Under the pieces are notes generated by a model, which searched no databases, was not told the origin of the DNA, and worked only from the letters and a program-made list of their open reading frames with translations. This document shows, one piece after another, positions 16,979-25,822 of a stretch of DNA of 64,000 nt. How positions within the stretch are numbered: the stretch's first letter is position 1; each line of letters opens with the position of its first letter. Origin of the DNA: Mycolicibacterium frederiksbergense (GTDB lineage Bacteria; Actinomycetota; Actinomycetes; Mycobacteriales; Mycobacteriaceae); NCBI RefSeq assembly GCF_029893345.1, contig NZ_JARXVE010000007.1, positions 62,001-126,000 on the forward strand. The letters run 5' to 3'. A program made the translations under genes and the position numbers.

Positions 16979-18066
16979 CCGCCGGTCTGCGCACTCGGCT
17001 GCTTTCCACCCAGGCCCTGGTGCTGGTCACCGCTGCGGGCACCACCGGCCTGGTGGCCGCCGTCGTCGGTCCGCCGCTGTTCCGTGAACACCTGCACCGC
17101 GCCGGCGTATCCGGCGACTCGGCCGAGCAGATGCACGCCGAAGAGGCCTACGTCTACGCCACGGTGATCTCGATCGGGGTGGCGCTGTGCGTCGCGGCGC
17201 TGGTGGCGCTGTTGGTCACCTGGTATTTCAGCAGGCGCCTGCAACGGTCGGTGACCGAAGTCGCCGCGGCCGCCACCGCGATCGCCGACGGGCACTACGA
17301 CTCGCGAGTACCACCGGCGCATCTCGGTGACGATTTCGACTCGCTGGAAAGATCTTTCAATCGGATGGCGGATCGACTCGAGGCGGTCGACGCCAACCGC
17401 CGCCGATTGTTCAGCGATCTTGCGCATGAGATCCGTACCCCGATTTCCGTGCTGGAAGCCTATTTCGAAGCCGTCGAGGATGGCGTGAGAACCCTTGACC
17501 CCGAGACCATCTCGATGCTGCGCCAACAGACCCACCGGCTGGTCCGGTTCGCCGGCGACGCGGCCGCCCTGGCCCAGGCCGAGGAAAGCCAGGCCACCAT
17601 CTCCCCGACTCCGGTGTCGGCACACACCGTGGTGGCCGCCGCGGTCGCCGCCGCTCAGGACCGTTTCGACGACGCGGGCGTGGCGCTTGATTGGCGGGCC
17701 GACCCCGACCTGCCCCAACTGTGGGCCGATCCGCACCGGCTGGCCCAGATCCTGGGCAACCTGCTCGACAATGCGCTGCGGCACACCCCGGCCGGCGGCC
17801 GGGTGTCGGTCGACGCCGGCCGAAACGACGGTGCCGACCGGGTCACCCTGACCGTGACCGACACCGGCGAGGGCATACCCGCCGAGCACCTGCCGTATGT
17901 CTTCGAGCGGTTCTACCGGACCGACACCGCGCGCGACCGCGACCACGGCGGCTCGGGTATCGGCCTGGCGATCGTGAAGGCCCTGGTCGAGGCGCAGCGT
18001 GGCGGCATCGGCGCAGCCAGCGGCGGGGGCGTCACCACCTTCACGATCACCCTGCCGACGGCTTAG
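16975..18066 (+). CDS. Sensor histidine kinase
   Basis: A 363-residue membrane kinase paired with the preceding regulator. Two membrane helices (about 13-32 and 62-84) enclose a short external loop of about 28 residues containing H39, H41, M53 and H54, which could be a metal sensor. A HAMP segment follows (85-138), then the phosphoacceptor H151 in LAHEIRTP, an N box LLDNALRHTP, and G boxes DTGEGIP and GGSGIGLAIVK. ATG at 16975 overlaps the regulator stop (ATGA). Converges with the DUF305 gene by a four-base overlap. Confidence 0.9.
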   Translation: MTAGLRTRLLSTQALVLVTAAGTTGLVAAVVGPPLFREHLHRAGVSGDSAEQMHAEEAYVYATVISIGVALCVAALVALLVTWYFSRRLQRSVTEVAAAATAIADGHYDSRVPPAHLGDDFDSLERSFNRMADRLEAVDANRRRLFSDLAHEIRTPISVLEAYFEAVEDGVRTLDPETISMLRQQTHRLVRFAGDAAALAQAEESQATISPTPVSAHTVVAAAVAAAQDRFDDAGVALDWRADPDLPQLWADPHRLAQILGNLLDNALRHTPAGGRVSVDAGRNDGADRVTLTVTDTGEGIPAEHLPYVFERFYRTDTARDRDHGGSGIGLAIVKALVEAQRGGIGAASGGGVTTFTITLPTA

Positions 18067-18698
18067 AGCGTGCCGAGGATCTGCCGCATGGTGTCGATCT
18101 CCTGCTCCTGGGTGGTCACGATGGCGCGGGCCATCTCGATCGCGTCCGCGTACTCACCACGGTCGATCTCATCCTTGGCCATGGTGATCGCGCCCTCGTG
18201 GTGAGCGATCATGTGGGTCAGGTACAGCTTGGCCGCCTCGACCCCCTGGGCGTTGCGCAGCGCGGTCATATCCGCCTCCGACACCATGCCTTGCATGGCG
18301 GGCATGGTGTCATGCCCCATGTCGCCGTGCGTCATAGACGGCATCGGGGGGTTGCCCCAATCCTTCAGCCAGCCCTGCATCTGCGCGATCTCTGGGGCCT
18401 GGGCGGCCTTGATCTGGGTGGCCAGTTGGCTCACCCGCGCATCGATGCCGGTCTTGGCCAGCAGCACATCGCTCATCTCGACCGCCTGTTGGTGGTGCGG
18501 GATCATGTGCTGCGCGAACATCACATCGGCGTCGTTGTTGGCCTCCTGTTCGGCCTCGCTGCCGGGGGCTGGTGCGCTCATCGCCGTCGAGGTCGCCGCG
18601 GGGTTCTTGGCCTGCTGATCGGCGGTGTTGCCGCTACACCCGGCCACCAGTACCGCCGCCACCGCCGCGCCGGCGCTCAACATCATCAACTTGGTCAT
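18063..18698 (-). CDS. DUF305 lipoprotein
   Basis: A 211-residue lipoprotein: signal peptide MTKLMMLSAGAAVAAVLVAG with lipobox cysteine C21. The remainder is a DUF305 four-helix protein with its two His-pair motifs, MIPHHQQAVEMS and MIAHHEGAITMA, and a methionine-rich middle (MPSMTHGDMGHDTMPAMQGM). Met/His richness and location beside the copper genes and two-component system fit a periplasmic-side metal-binding or metal-tolerance role. Minus strand, 33 bases after the adenylate cyclase gene, so read-through from that gene is also possible. Confidence 0.85.
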   Translation of the reverse strand: MTKLMMLSAGAAVAAVLVAGCSGNTADQQAKNPAATSTAMSAPAPGSEAEQEANNDADVMFAQHMIPHHQQAVEMSDVLLAKTGIDARVSQLATQIKAAQAPEIAQMQGWLKDWGNPPMPSMTHGDMGHDTMPAMQGMVSEADMTALRNAQGVEAAKLYLTHMIAHHEGAITMAKDEIDRGEYADAIEMARAIVTTQEQEIDTMRQILGTL

Positions 18699-18731
18699 CT
18701 CTCGAGCCTCCCGAGAATCGATGTGACTGTT

Positions 18732-19889
18732 CTAGCCGTTCGATGAAGATTCGATAAAGCTCGCGCCGTAGCGGGCGCGGAACAGTTTGACGTCGCTCTT
18801 GACGCCCTTGAGGTGGCGGGCCCCGGCGTACGACCAGCCGAACCGGTCCTCGGCGCCGCCCGCCTCGGCGATCGCCGCGCGGGTGGACTCGGCCACCAAC
18901 ACCGTCCCGGCCCGCGCCACCCCGGTGACCCGGCTGGCCAGATTCACCGGACTGCCGAACCAGTCACCGGCCCGGCTCACCGCCAACCCGGTCGCCAGCC
19001 CGACCCGCAGCCGCGGAAAGCCCTCGTCGGTTTCGGTGGTGGCCACCAACTGCAACACCGCATCGAGCAGTGCCGCCGGGTCGGTGCTGACGAACATCAC
19101 CGCGTCACCGATCGTCTTGATCAGCCGCACCGGGCCGACCGCCACCTCGCGCGCCGCGTCGGCCAGCCGATTCGCAAGCCGCTCAAGGTCTTCGGGCGGC
19201 ACCACCTCGCCCAACCGGGTGAACCCGACGATGTCGGCGAAGGCGATGGTGACCAGCCGGGCGCCGGGCAGCGGAACCCCCTCGGCCCGCTCTGAGGCGT
19301 TGACCGCCTCGGTCTCCATGGCATGGCGTAGCTGCACGAACAACATGTCCCGGATCATCGGGCCGATCAGCGGGGCCGCCTCGGCCACCAGCGCCTCCGA
19401 CGCTTTGGCGGTCTGCAGCTCCGTGGCCCCCGGTGTCAGCACCGCCGCCAGCGCGGCATACCGCATCACCTCGGCCGCCCGGCTCAGCCCCTCGGCCAGC
19501 ACCCGGGTGATCATCACGATCTGGTCCGGGTCGAAGCCCAATTCCAGGAAGCCGTCTGCGAAACCCACCGCCTCGGCATCCGCCCGCATCAGCACCGCGG
19601 TATCGGGATCCTCGACGGTCGGTAACCCCATCGCCCGCTGCAGGCGCTGCAGCAGCCCGATGTCCAGCCTGGTCTGCTCGCTGATCTCCCTCGTCGAGAC
19701 GTATGTGCCGTCATCACCGACCGCTCGGCGCGAGGCCAGCAGCATCGGCGTGGCGGCATGCCGGATCTGGTCGACGGTGATACCCCGGCCCAACAGCCAT
19801 TCGATCAGCTCGACCCGCTGTGCTCTGGCCTCAGCGTCGAGCCCGTCGAGGAGACCGGAGGCCGCGATGTCAGTCGGGTCAGCCGTCAT
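18732..19889 (-). CDS. Class III adenylate cyclase (Rv1264-type)
   Basis: A 385-residue soluble cyclase making cAMP from ATP. Residues 1-205 form the helical autoinhibitory domain that makes the M. tuberculosis homologue Rv1264 pH-responsive; residues 210-372 are the class IIIc catalytic domain. Catalytic residues are present: metal ligands D219 (FADIVGF) and D262 (GDAV), substrate-specifying K258 and D309, and transition-state N316 and R320 (NLASR). The Lys-Asp pair indicates ATP rather than GTP. It begins nine bases after the stop of the acetoin-cluster regulator, an unusual context because in M. tuberculosis it sits by amiB2. Confidence 0.9.
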   Translation of the reverse strand: MTADPTDIAASGLLDGLDAEARAQRVELIEWLLGRGITVDQIRHAATPMLLASRRAVGDDGTYVSTREISEQTRLDIGLLQRLQRAMGLPTVEDPDTAVLMRADAEAVGFADGFLELGFDPDQIVMITRVLAEGLSRAAEVMRYAALAAVLTPGATELQTAKASEALVAEAAPLIGPMIRDMLFVQLRHAMETEAVNASERAEGVPLPGARLVTIAFADIVGFTRLGEVVPPEDLERLANRLADAAREVAVGPVRLIKTIGDAVMFVSTDPAALLDAVLQLVATTETDEGFPRLRVGLATGLAVSRAGDWFGSPVNLASRVTGVARAGTVLVAESTRAAIAEAGGAEDRFGWSYAGARHLKGVKSDVKLFRARYGASFIESSSNG

Positions 19890-19898
19890 CAGGCCAAG

Positions 19899-21173
19899 TT
19901 ACCCGCGGGCCGCGCGAACGGCCGGAGCCGTCGACGAGGTCAGTAGCGACGACATGTCCCGAGGGTAGAGGACGTCCACGACTACCGACTCCCCGAAACG
20001 GTACGGCTTGCCGGCCACCAGACCGACGAACTGCTTACGCAGCCGCGACATTTCGGCTCGCACCGTCACCACGCGTGAGCGATCGCCGTAGAGGTCCTCG
20101 GCCAGCTCCGGCGCCGATCGGCCCTGCTTGCTGGTCGCCAGGACCAGCAAGATCTCGGCATGTCGGCTGGAGATACTGCGCCGCCAGCTACCGAACTGGC
20201 CGGCCATCTCCAGCGACGGTTCGCCGTCGCGCAGGTCGAGGATGACCCGCGACGGCGCCGCGGCGGATTCAACGTCGGCCACTCGGACCAGCCACCCGCC
20301 CGGCAACGACTCCACGTCACACATACCCAGCGGGGGAATCCACACCCGCCCGGGTAACCCGGTCTCGGGCAACAGGATCCGATTGTGCAGTGGCAGCGAG
20401 TCCACCGCCGCAACCCAGCCGTCGGCATCCACCGCCAGCGCCGGGCTGCCGATCCGGGCCAGAATGGGTGCCGCTACCGTGCGCAGCAGGTTCAACGTGC
20501 GGTCATGCGCTTCACGCAACTGGGATTCGGCCAACCGCGCCACCAGGTCCACCAACGCCACCGTGGTGGGATGCACCGTTGCAGCCGGGCCGGAGACATC
20601 CACGATTCCGATGACCTGACCGGTCCGGGGGTCACGGATCGGTGCGCCGGCACACGTCCAGGGGTGATGGCTGCGCAGGAAATGCTCGGCCGAGAAGATC
20701 TGCACCGCACGATGGGAGGCCAGCGCGGTGCCGATGCCGTTGGTGCCCACCGCGTTCTCGTTCCAGATCGCGCCCTCGACAAAGCCCAGACGGTCGGCAA
20801 GCCCGAGCACCCGCGGCGATCCGGACCGCCACAGCACCCGACCCCGGGCATCGGCGATGACCAGGATGTTGTCGCCTTCTCCGATCACCGATTCGAGTCC
20901 GCGGGTGACATCGTCGAGCACCGTCATCAGCCCGGATTGTTGCCTGAGCAAGTCCAGCCCGGCGGTCTCGACCCGCGGCGGGATGTGACAGTCCGGGTTT
21001 ATCCCTTTGGCCCGCAACCTATTCCAAGATTCTTCGATCACCGAACGGGGACGCGCGGGCGCCCGGTCACCAGACATGGTGGCGTCATAGACAGCGGACA
21101 ACAACATCGCGTAACGCCGCGGGTCCTCACCGGATGAGACCGCGGGCTCAGGAGCCGATGAATCAGCCATCAC
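19899..21173 (-). CDS. AcoR-like GAF-domain transcriptional regulator
   Basis: A 424-residue regulator of the actinobacterial GAF family related to AcoR, but without the sigma-54 AAA+ domain. Residues about 40-230 hold the sensor region with signature segments WNENAVGTNGIGTALA, FSAEHFLRSHHPWTCAGAPIRDP and GIVDVSGP. The C-terminus (about 330-410) is a winged-helix-like DNA-binding segment (SAPELAEDLYGDRSRVVTVRAEMSRLRKQF split by the turn). It lies 42 bases downstream of the butanediol dehydrogenase genes on the same strand, so it is probably their activator. The candidate binding site is the palindrome at 23115-23142. Confidence 0.83.
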   Translation of the reverse strand: MMADSSAPEPAVSSGEDPRRYAMLLSAVYDATMSGDRAPARPRSVIEESWNRLRAKGINPDCHIPPRVETAGLDLLRQQSGLMTVLDDVTRGLESVIGEGDNILVIADARGRVLWRSGSPRVLGLADRLGFVEGAIWNENAVGTNGIGTALASHRAVQIFSAEHFLRSHHPWTCAGAPIRDPRTGQVIGIVDVSGPAATVHPTTVALVDLVARLAESQLREAHDRTLNLLRTVAAPILARIGSPALAVDADGWVAAVDSLPLHNRILLPETGLPGRVWIPPLGMCDVESLPGGWLVRVADVESAAAPSRVILDLRDGEPSLEMAGQFGSWRRSISSRHAEILLVLATSKQGRSAPELAEDLYGDRSRVVTVRAEMSRLRKQFVGLVAGKPYRFGESVVVDVLYPRDMSSLLTSSTAPAVRAARG

Positions 21174-21215
21174 CGGTGATTGTGCTCCACTTCACAACCG
21201 CACGCCACGGCGGCC

Positions 21216-21995
21216 CTACCGATAGACCAGCCCGCCATCGATCAGACCGGCCTGGCCGGTCATGTAATCGGCGTCCGGCCCGGCCAGGTAGGCCACGAAT
21301 CCGGCCACGTCCTCGGGGGTTTCCGGCCGCCCCAATGCGATGCCACCCGCGTACTTCTGGAACGTCTCGCCAACGGCTGCACCGGTGAGTTGAGCGAACC
21401 GCTTGTCGATCTCAACCCACATGTCGGTGCCGACGATCCCCGGGCAGTAGGCGTTGACCGTGATCCCGGCCGAGGCGTACTCCTTGGCCGCGGCCTGGGT
21501 CAGGCCACGCACCGCGAACTTGGTTGCGCTGTATACCCCGAGCATCGCGAATCCGTCGTGACCGGCGATCGAGGAGGCGTTGATGATCTTGCCGGGCCGG
21601 CCCAACTCGATGAACTTGGCCGCGGCGGCCTGGATTCCCCACAGCACGCCGTCGACGTTGATCGACCACACCCGCGCGATGTCGGCGGGCGTGACGTCGG
21701 CGATCGGGCCGACCAGTGCCACTCCGGCGTTGTTGACCATGACATCGAATCCGCCCAGAGCGGAAGCGGCATGACCGACTGCCGAGTACACCGAGTCCCG
21801 GTCGCTCACATCAGTGACGAACGTTGTTGCCTTAGGACCGATTTCGGCAATCTCCTGGGCGACGACATCGATGCCGTCGCCCACCACGTCGACCAGCGCG
21901 ACGTCGGCACCTTCCCGCGCCAGCCGCAACGCGATGCCCCGCCCGATCCCCCGGCCCGCTCCGGTGACCAGCGCCACCTTGCCCTGCAGCGTCAT
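21216..21995 (-). CDS. Acetoin/2,3-butanediol dehydrogenase, SDR type
   Basis: A 259-residue short-chain dehydrogenase. NAD site TGAGRGIG (11-18), NNAG (88-91), catalytic S142, Y155 and K159. The segment KEYASAGITVNAYCPGIVGTDMW is split-typical of BudC-like acetoin reductases (diacetyl/acetoin to 2,3-butanediol, reversible). The ATG at 21995 overlaps the stop of the zinc dehydrogenase by four bases, which supports a shared role in acetoin or butanediol metabolism. Stereospecificity cannot be read from sequence. Confidence 0.85.
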   Translation of the reverse strand: MTLQGKVALVTGAGRGIGRGIALRLAREGADVALVDVVGDGIDVVAQEIAEIGPKATTFVTDVSDRDSVYSAVGHAASALGGFDVMVNNAGVALVGPIADVTPADIARVWSINVDGVLWGIQAAAAKFIELGRPGKIINASSIAGHDGFAMLGVYSATKFAVRGLTQAAAKEYASAGITVNAYCPGIVGTDMWVEIDKRFAQLTGAAVGETFQKYAGGIALGRPETPEDVAGFVAYLAGPDADYMTGQAGLIDGGLVYR

Positions 21996-23059
21996 GATGC
22001 TTCTCCATTCGGGTTGGCCGCCGGATTGACCAGGACCTTCATCTTCTGTCCCGCGTGCAGGGCTTCGAATCCCTCGTCGATCACATCGTCGATCGCGATG
22101 GGCGTCACCCACCCCTTGGCGTCGTACACCCCCTGCGCCATCAGATCAATGACTGCCGCGAAGTCCGCCGAGGTGTAGCACAGCGACCCCTGGATCCGGG
22201 ATTCGTTCATCACCAGGTTGAGCAGCGGCGTCGGCAACGGCTTCTCGTAGATGGCGACGCTGATCGTCGGCTTGCGCGCCCCCACACACGCCGTGGCCGC
22301 CGCAATGGCCGGCGCCACCCCGGCGGCATCGAATGCCGCGTCGGCCCCGCGGCCGCCGGTGTGATCGGCGATGAAGGCCGGAACATCAGTGGTCGTCGGG
22401 TCCAGGGTTTTCGCCCCGAGCGCTTCGATCGCAGCGCGCCGGGTCGGCGAAGGCTCCACGACGAATACCGAGTCCAGGCCTTTTCCGCGCAACGCGAACC
22501 AGAGCCCGATGCCGATGGGCCCGGCCCCGAAGATGACCGCGGTGTGCGGTGGGCCGACCTCGCCGAGGGTGGCGGCGTGGTAAGCGACCGACATCGGTTC
22601 GACCAGCGCGCCCAGTTCCAGGGACACATTGTCGGGCAGCCGGTGCAGCATGTCGGTCGGCACGACGGTGTACTCGGCCATCCCGCCGTCGGACATCAAG
22701 CCGTGGAAACCGATCTGCTGACAGATGTTGTAGGTACCGGCCCGGCACGGCGCGCAATGTCCACACCGGTAAATCGGCTCGACGGCTACCCGATCGCCCG
22801 GTGCGTAGTCGGTGGCCCCGGCCCCGACCTCGGTGATGGTCCCGGAGAACTCGTGGCCCATGGTCAACGGCAGCTGCCGGCCGGTGAGCGGGTGCGGCTC
22901 GGTCGGCACAAAGATCGGGCCCGCATAGTATTCATGCAGGTCAGTGCCGCAGATTCCATTGAAGCCGACCTTGATCTTCACGGTGCCCGGGGTGGGATCG
23001 GGTTCCGGGACGTCGGCGACTTCGACCTTGTTCGGCCCGTAGTACACGGCTGCTTTCAT
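21992..23059 (-). CDS. Zinc-dependent 2,3-butanediol dehydrogenase
   Basis: A 355-residue medium-chain dehydrogenase of the butanediol/sorbitol dehydrogenase branch. Catalytic zinc ligands C37, H69 and E70; structural zinc cysteines C99, C102, C105 and C113 in YRCGHCAPCRAGTYNIC; NAD-binding GAGPIGIG. First gene of the minus-strand cluster bdh-SDR-GAF regulator. The ATG at 23059 faces a 144-base divergent promoter region shared with the flavin monooxygenase. Likely oxidises butanediol to acetoin. Confidence 0.86.
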   Translation of the reverse strand: MKAAVYYGPNKVEVADVPEPDPTPGTVKIKVGFNGICGTDLHEYYAGPIFVPTEPHPLTGRQLPLTMGHEFSGTITEVGAGATDYAPGDRVAVEPIYRCGHCAPCRAGTYNICQQIGFHGLMSDGGMAEYTVVPTDMLHRLPDNVSLELGALVEPMSVAYHAATLGEVGPPHTAVIFGAGPIGIGLWFALRGKGLDSVFVVEPSPTRRAAIEALGAKTLDPTTTDVPAFIADHTGGRGADAAFDAAGVAPAIAAATACVGARKPTISVAIYEKPLPTPLLNLVMNESRIQGSLCYTSADFAAVIDLMAQGVYDAKGWVTPIAIDDVIDEGFEALHAGQKMKVLVNPAANPNGEAS

Positions 23060-23114
23060 GATCGACGTTTCTAGGCCAACGGCCAGGGGCCCCGTAAGAG
23101 TTGCAAGACGTTGC

Positions 23115-23142
23115 GTGACCTGTTTGCGTAGGCAAACGTCAC
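23115..23142. promoter_or_regulatory. Palindromic operator candidate in the bdh/monooxygenase divergent promoter
   Basis: GTTTGC (23122-23127) and GCAAAC (23132-23137) form a perfect dyad around GTAG, flanked by GTGAC (23115-23119) and GTCAC (23138-23142), which are complementary but offset by two bases. TTGCA-like half sites also occur at 23101-23106 and in TGCAACCCCGTGCAAC nearby. It is the best candidate target for the adjacent GAF regulator. Confidence 0.5.
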
Positions 23143-23203
23143 GGGGACTGCAACCCCGTGCAACCCTTGTCGCGGGCCTTTGCCCCGGTGTGGGCTGGGC
23201 CAC

Positions 23204-25045
23204 ATGACACAGACCACCGCCGCACCGCTGACCACCCTGTCACCGCAGGAACGTGTCGACGCCTGGCTGGCCGACTTCGAGTCCGCCCTGGCCGACCGGG
23301 ACATCCCCCGGGCCGTCGCGAAGTTCTCGGTCGACAGCTTCTGGCGGGACCTGGTCGCGTTCACCTGGAACATCAAGACCGTCGAGGGCCACGACGGCAT
23401 TGCCGACATGCTGACCGCGCGCCTGGACGACACCGACCCGTCAGGCTTCCGCGCGTACGAGACGCCGACCGAGGAGTTCGACGGCGACGCCGTCATCACC
23501 TCGGCATTCATCGAGTTCGAGACCGCGGCCGGCCGCGGCAACGGGCATCTGCGGCTGCGCAGCGACGCCGACGGCGAGACCGGCTGGACCCTGCTGACCA
23601 CCCTGCAGGCGCTCAAGGACCACGAGGAGCGCCGGGGTGCCACCCGGCCGCTGGGTGCCACCCACGGCTCCGACCCCGACACCCGGTCGTGGTCGGAAAA
23701 GCGCCTCGACGAGGAACTGACCCTCGGCTACTCCGAACAGCCCTACACCCTGGTGATCGGCGGCGGCCAGGGCGGTATCGCGCTCGGCGCGCGGCTGCGC
23801 CAACTCGGGGTGCCCGCCATCGTCGTCGACAAGCACGAGCGGCCCGGCGACCAGTGGCGCAAGCGCTACAAGTCGCTGTGCCTGCACGACCCGGTGTGGT
23901 ACGACCACCTGCCGTATCTGCCGTTCCCGGCGAACTGGCCGGTGTTCGCGCCCAAGGACAAGATCGGCGACTGGCTGGAGTTCTACACCCGGGTGATGGA
24001 GGTGCCGTACTGGAGCTCGACCACCTGCCTGTCGGCGTCCTACGACGAGGCCGAGCAACGTTGGACCGTCGAAGTGGACCGGGCCGGCAACCGAGTCACG
24101 TTGCGCCCCGTGCACCTGGTGCTGGCCACCGGCATGTCCGGCAAGCCCAGCATTCCGACCCTGCCGGGCCAGGAGCTGTTCCGCGGCGACCAGCACCATT
24201 CCAGCCAGCACCCCGGTCCGGACCGCTACGTCGGCAAGCGCGCGGTGGTGATCGGCTCCAACAACTCCGCGCACGACATCTGTAAAGCGTTGCACGAGAA
24301 CGATGTCGAGGTCACCATGGTGCAGCGCTCCTCGACCCACGTGGTCAAATCGGACTCCCTGATGGACCTGGGCCTTGGCGACCTGTATTCGGAGCGGGCG
24401 GTGGCCGCCGGAATGACCACCGAGAAGGCCGATCTGACCTTCGCATCACTGCCCTACCGCATCATGGCCGACTTCCAGCGGCCGATCTACGACGCAATCC
24501 GGCAGCGCGACAAGGATTTCTACGCCCGGCTGGAAGCCGCCGGCTTCCAGCTGGACTTCGGCGACGACGACTCCGGCCTGTTCATGAAGTACCTGCGCCG
24601 CGGCTCGGGCTACTACATCGACGTCGGAGCCTGCGACCTGATCGCCGATGGCAGCGTCCAACTCGCCCACGGCCAGGTGGACCGGCTCACCGAGGATTCG
24701 GTGATCCTGGCCGACGGCACCGAACTGCCCGCCGACGTGGTGGTCTACGCCACCGGATTCGGCTCGATGAACGGCTGGGCCGCCGACCTGATCAGCCCGG
24801 AGGTCGCCGACCGGATCGGCAAGGTATGGGGTCTGGGCTCGGGCACCGCCAAGGATCCGGGCCCCTGGGAAGGCGAACAGCGCAACATGTGGAAGCCCAC
24901 CCAGCAACCCAACCTGTGGCTGCACGGCGGCAATCTGCACCAGTCCCGGCACTATTCGTTGTATTTGGCGTTGCAGCTCAAGGCCCGCTACGAGGGTCTG
25001 GCAACGCCGGTGTACGGACTGCAGGAGGTCCATCACCTGAGCTGA
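23204..25045 (+). CDS. NTF2-fused flavin-containing monooxygenase
   Basis: A 613-residue protein. Residues about 15-135 form an NTF2/SnoaL-like domain (nuclear-transport-factor fold). Then an FAD/NAD(P)H monooxygenase: FAD site VIGGGQGGIALG near 180-191, NADP site VIGSNNSAHD near 352-361, and a degenerate FMO fingerprint FRGDQHHSSQHP. The late ATGFG motif (VVVYATGFGSMN) is also typical. It probably hydroxylates or Baeyer-Villiger-oxidises a small organic molecule. Divergent from the butanediol dehydrogenase cluster, so co-regulation by the GAF protein is likely. ATG at 23204 is used; an upstream in-frame start adds only eight residues. Confidence 0.82.
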   Translation: MTQTTAAPLTTLSPQERVDAWLADFESALADRDIPRAVAKFSVDSFWRDLVAFTWNIKTVEGHDGIADMLTARLDDTDPSGFRAYETPTEEFDGDAVITSAFIEFETAAGRGNGHLRLRSDADGETGWTLLTTLQALKDHEERRGATRPLGATHGSDPDTRSWSEKRLDEELTLGYSEQPYTLVIGGGQGGIALGARLRQLGVPAIVVDKHERPGDQWRKRYKSLCLHDPVWYDHLPYLPFPANWPVFAPKDKIGDWLEFYTRVMEVPYWSSTTCLSASYDEAEQRWTVEVDRAGNRVTLRPVHLVLATGMSGKPSIPTLPGQELFRGDQHHSSQHPGPDRYVGKRAVVIGSNNSAHDICKALHENDVEVTMVQRSSTHVVKSDSLMDLGLGDLYSERAVAAGMTTEKADLTFASLPYRIMADFQRPIYDAIRQRDKDFYARLEAAGFQLDFGDDDSGLFMKYLRRGSGYYIDVGACDLIADGSVQLAHGQVDRLTEDSVILADGTELPADVVVYATGFGSMNGWAADLISPEVADRIGKVWGLGSGTAKDPGPWEGEQRNMWKPTQQPNLWLHGGNLHQSRHYSLYLALQLKARYEGLATPVYGLQEVHHLS

Positions 25046-25058
25046 GAGCCCACGACAT

Positions 25059-25091
25059 GGCGCCCCGAACGTGACCCCCGTTCGGGGCGCC
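25059..25091 (+). terminator. Perfect 13-bp hairpin terminator
   Basis: GGCGCCCCGAACG (25059-25071) pairs fully with CGTTCGGGGCGCC (25079-25091) across a 7-nt loop, 13 bases after the monooxygenase stop. There is no U tract, as is common for mycobacterial I-shaped terminators. Confidence 0.75.
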
Positions 25092-25117
25092 CGCGTCTGC
25101 GCGGTATACATGCGAGG

Positions 25118-25822
25118 GTGCGTCGATGGTTGTGGAGTCTCACGGTTCTGCTGATCGTCGCGGTGACCGTGCTCGCCACCGGGTACTGGGTGTCGAAGTC
25201 ACGCACCTTCGCGATCACCGGGCATCTGGTGCACCGGGTCGACACCCCGGCTAAGGTCATCGCCCTCACCTTTGACGACGGCCCGACCACGCATACCCCT
25301 GAGGTGCTGCGGATGCTCGGCGACGCCGGGGTTCGGGCCACCTTCTACCTCACCGGTGCGGAATTGACCGCCGCGCCGCAGTTCGGCACCGCGATCGCCG
25401 CCAGCGGCCACGAGATCGGCAATCACAGCTACTCGCACCGACGGATGGTGCTGACTTCATCGGCCACCGTCGCCGACGAGATCGAACGGACCGACGCCGC
25501 CATCCGCGCCACCGGGTACCAGGGCCCGATCACCTTTCGCCCGCCGTACGGCAAGAAGCTCTGGACGCTGCCGCACTACCTGTCCACCCATGATCGGACC
25601 ATGGTCACCTGGGACGTCCAACCTGATTCGGCCACCACGGCAGGTGCAGATGCGATCGTGGCCGAGACCGTCTCGAAGACACGGCCGGGCTCGATCATCC
25701 TGTTGCATGCCATGTATGACAGCCGCGCCGCTTCGCGGGCCGCCATCCCCCGGATCATCGGCGAATTACGCTCGGCTGGTTACCGATTCGTCACCGTTTC
25801 CGAACTACTGGCCAGGTCGTGA
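25118..25822 (+). CDS. NodB-type polysaccharide deacetylase
   Basis: A 234-residue carbohydrate esterase family 4 enzyme. One N-terminal membrane helix (about 5-23) anchors it outside the cell. Motif 1 TFDDGP (D53, D54), motif 2 HSYSH (H103, H107) with the zinc ligands, motif 3 RPPYG (141-145) and a C-terminal ILLH histidine are all intact. It likely removes acetyl groups from cell-wall glycans such as peptidoglycan. GTG start at 25118. It overlaps the next gene by four bases. Confidence 0.88.
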   Translation: MRRWLWSLTVLLIVAVTVLATGYWVSKSRTFAITGHLVHRVDTPAKVIALTFDDGPTTHTPEVLRMLGDAGVRATFYLTGAELTAAPQFGTAIAASGHEIGNHSYSHRRMVLTSSATVADEIERTDAAIRATGYQGPITFRPPYGKKLWTLPHYLSTHDRTMVTWDVQPDSATTAGADAIVAETVSKTRPGSIILLHAMYDSRAASRAAIPRIIGELRSAGYRFVTVSELLARS

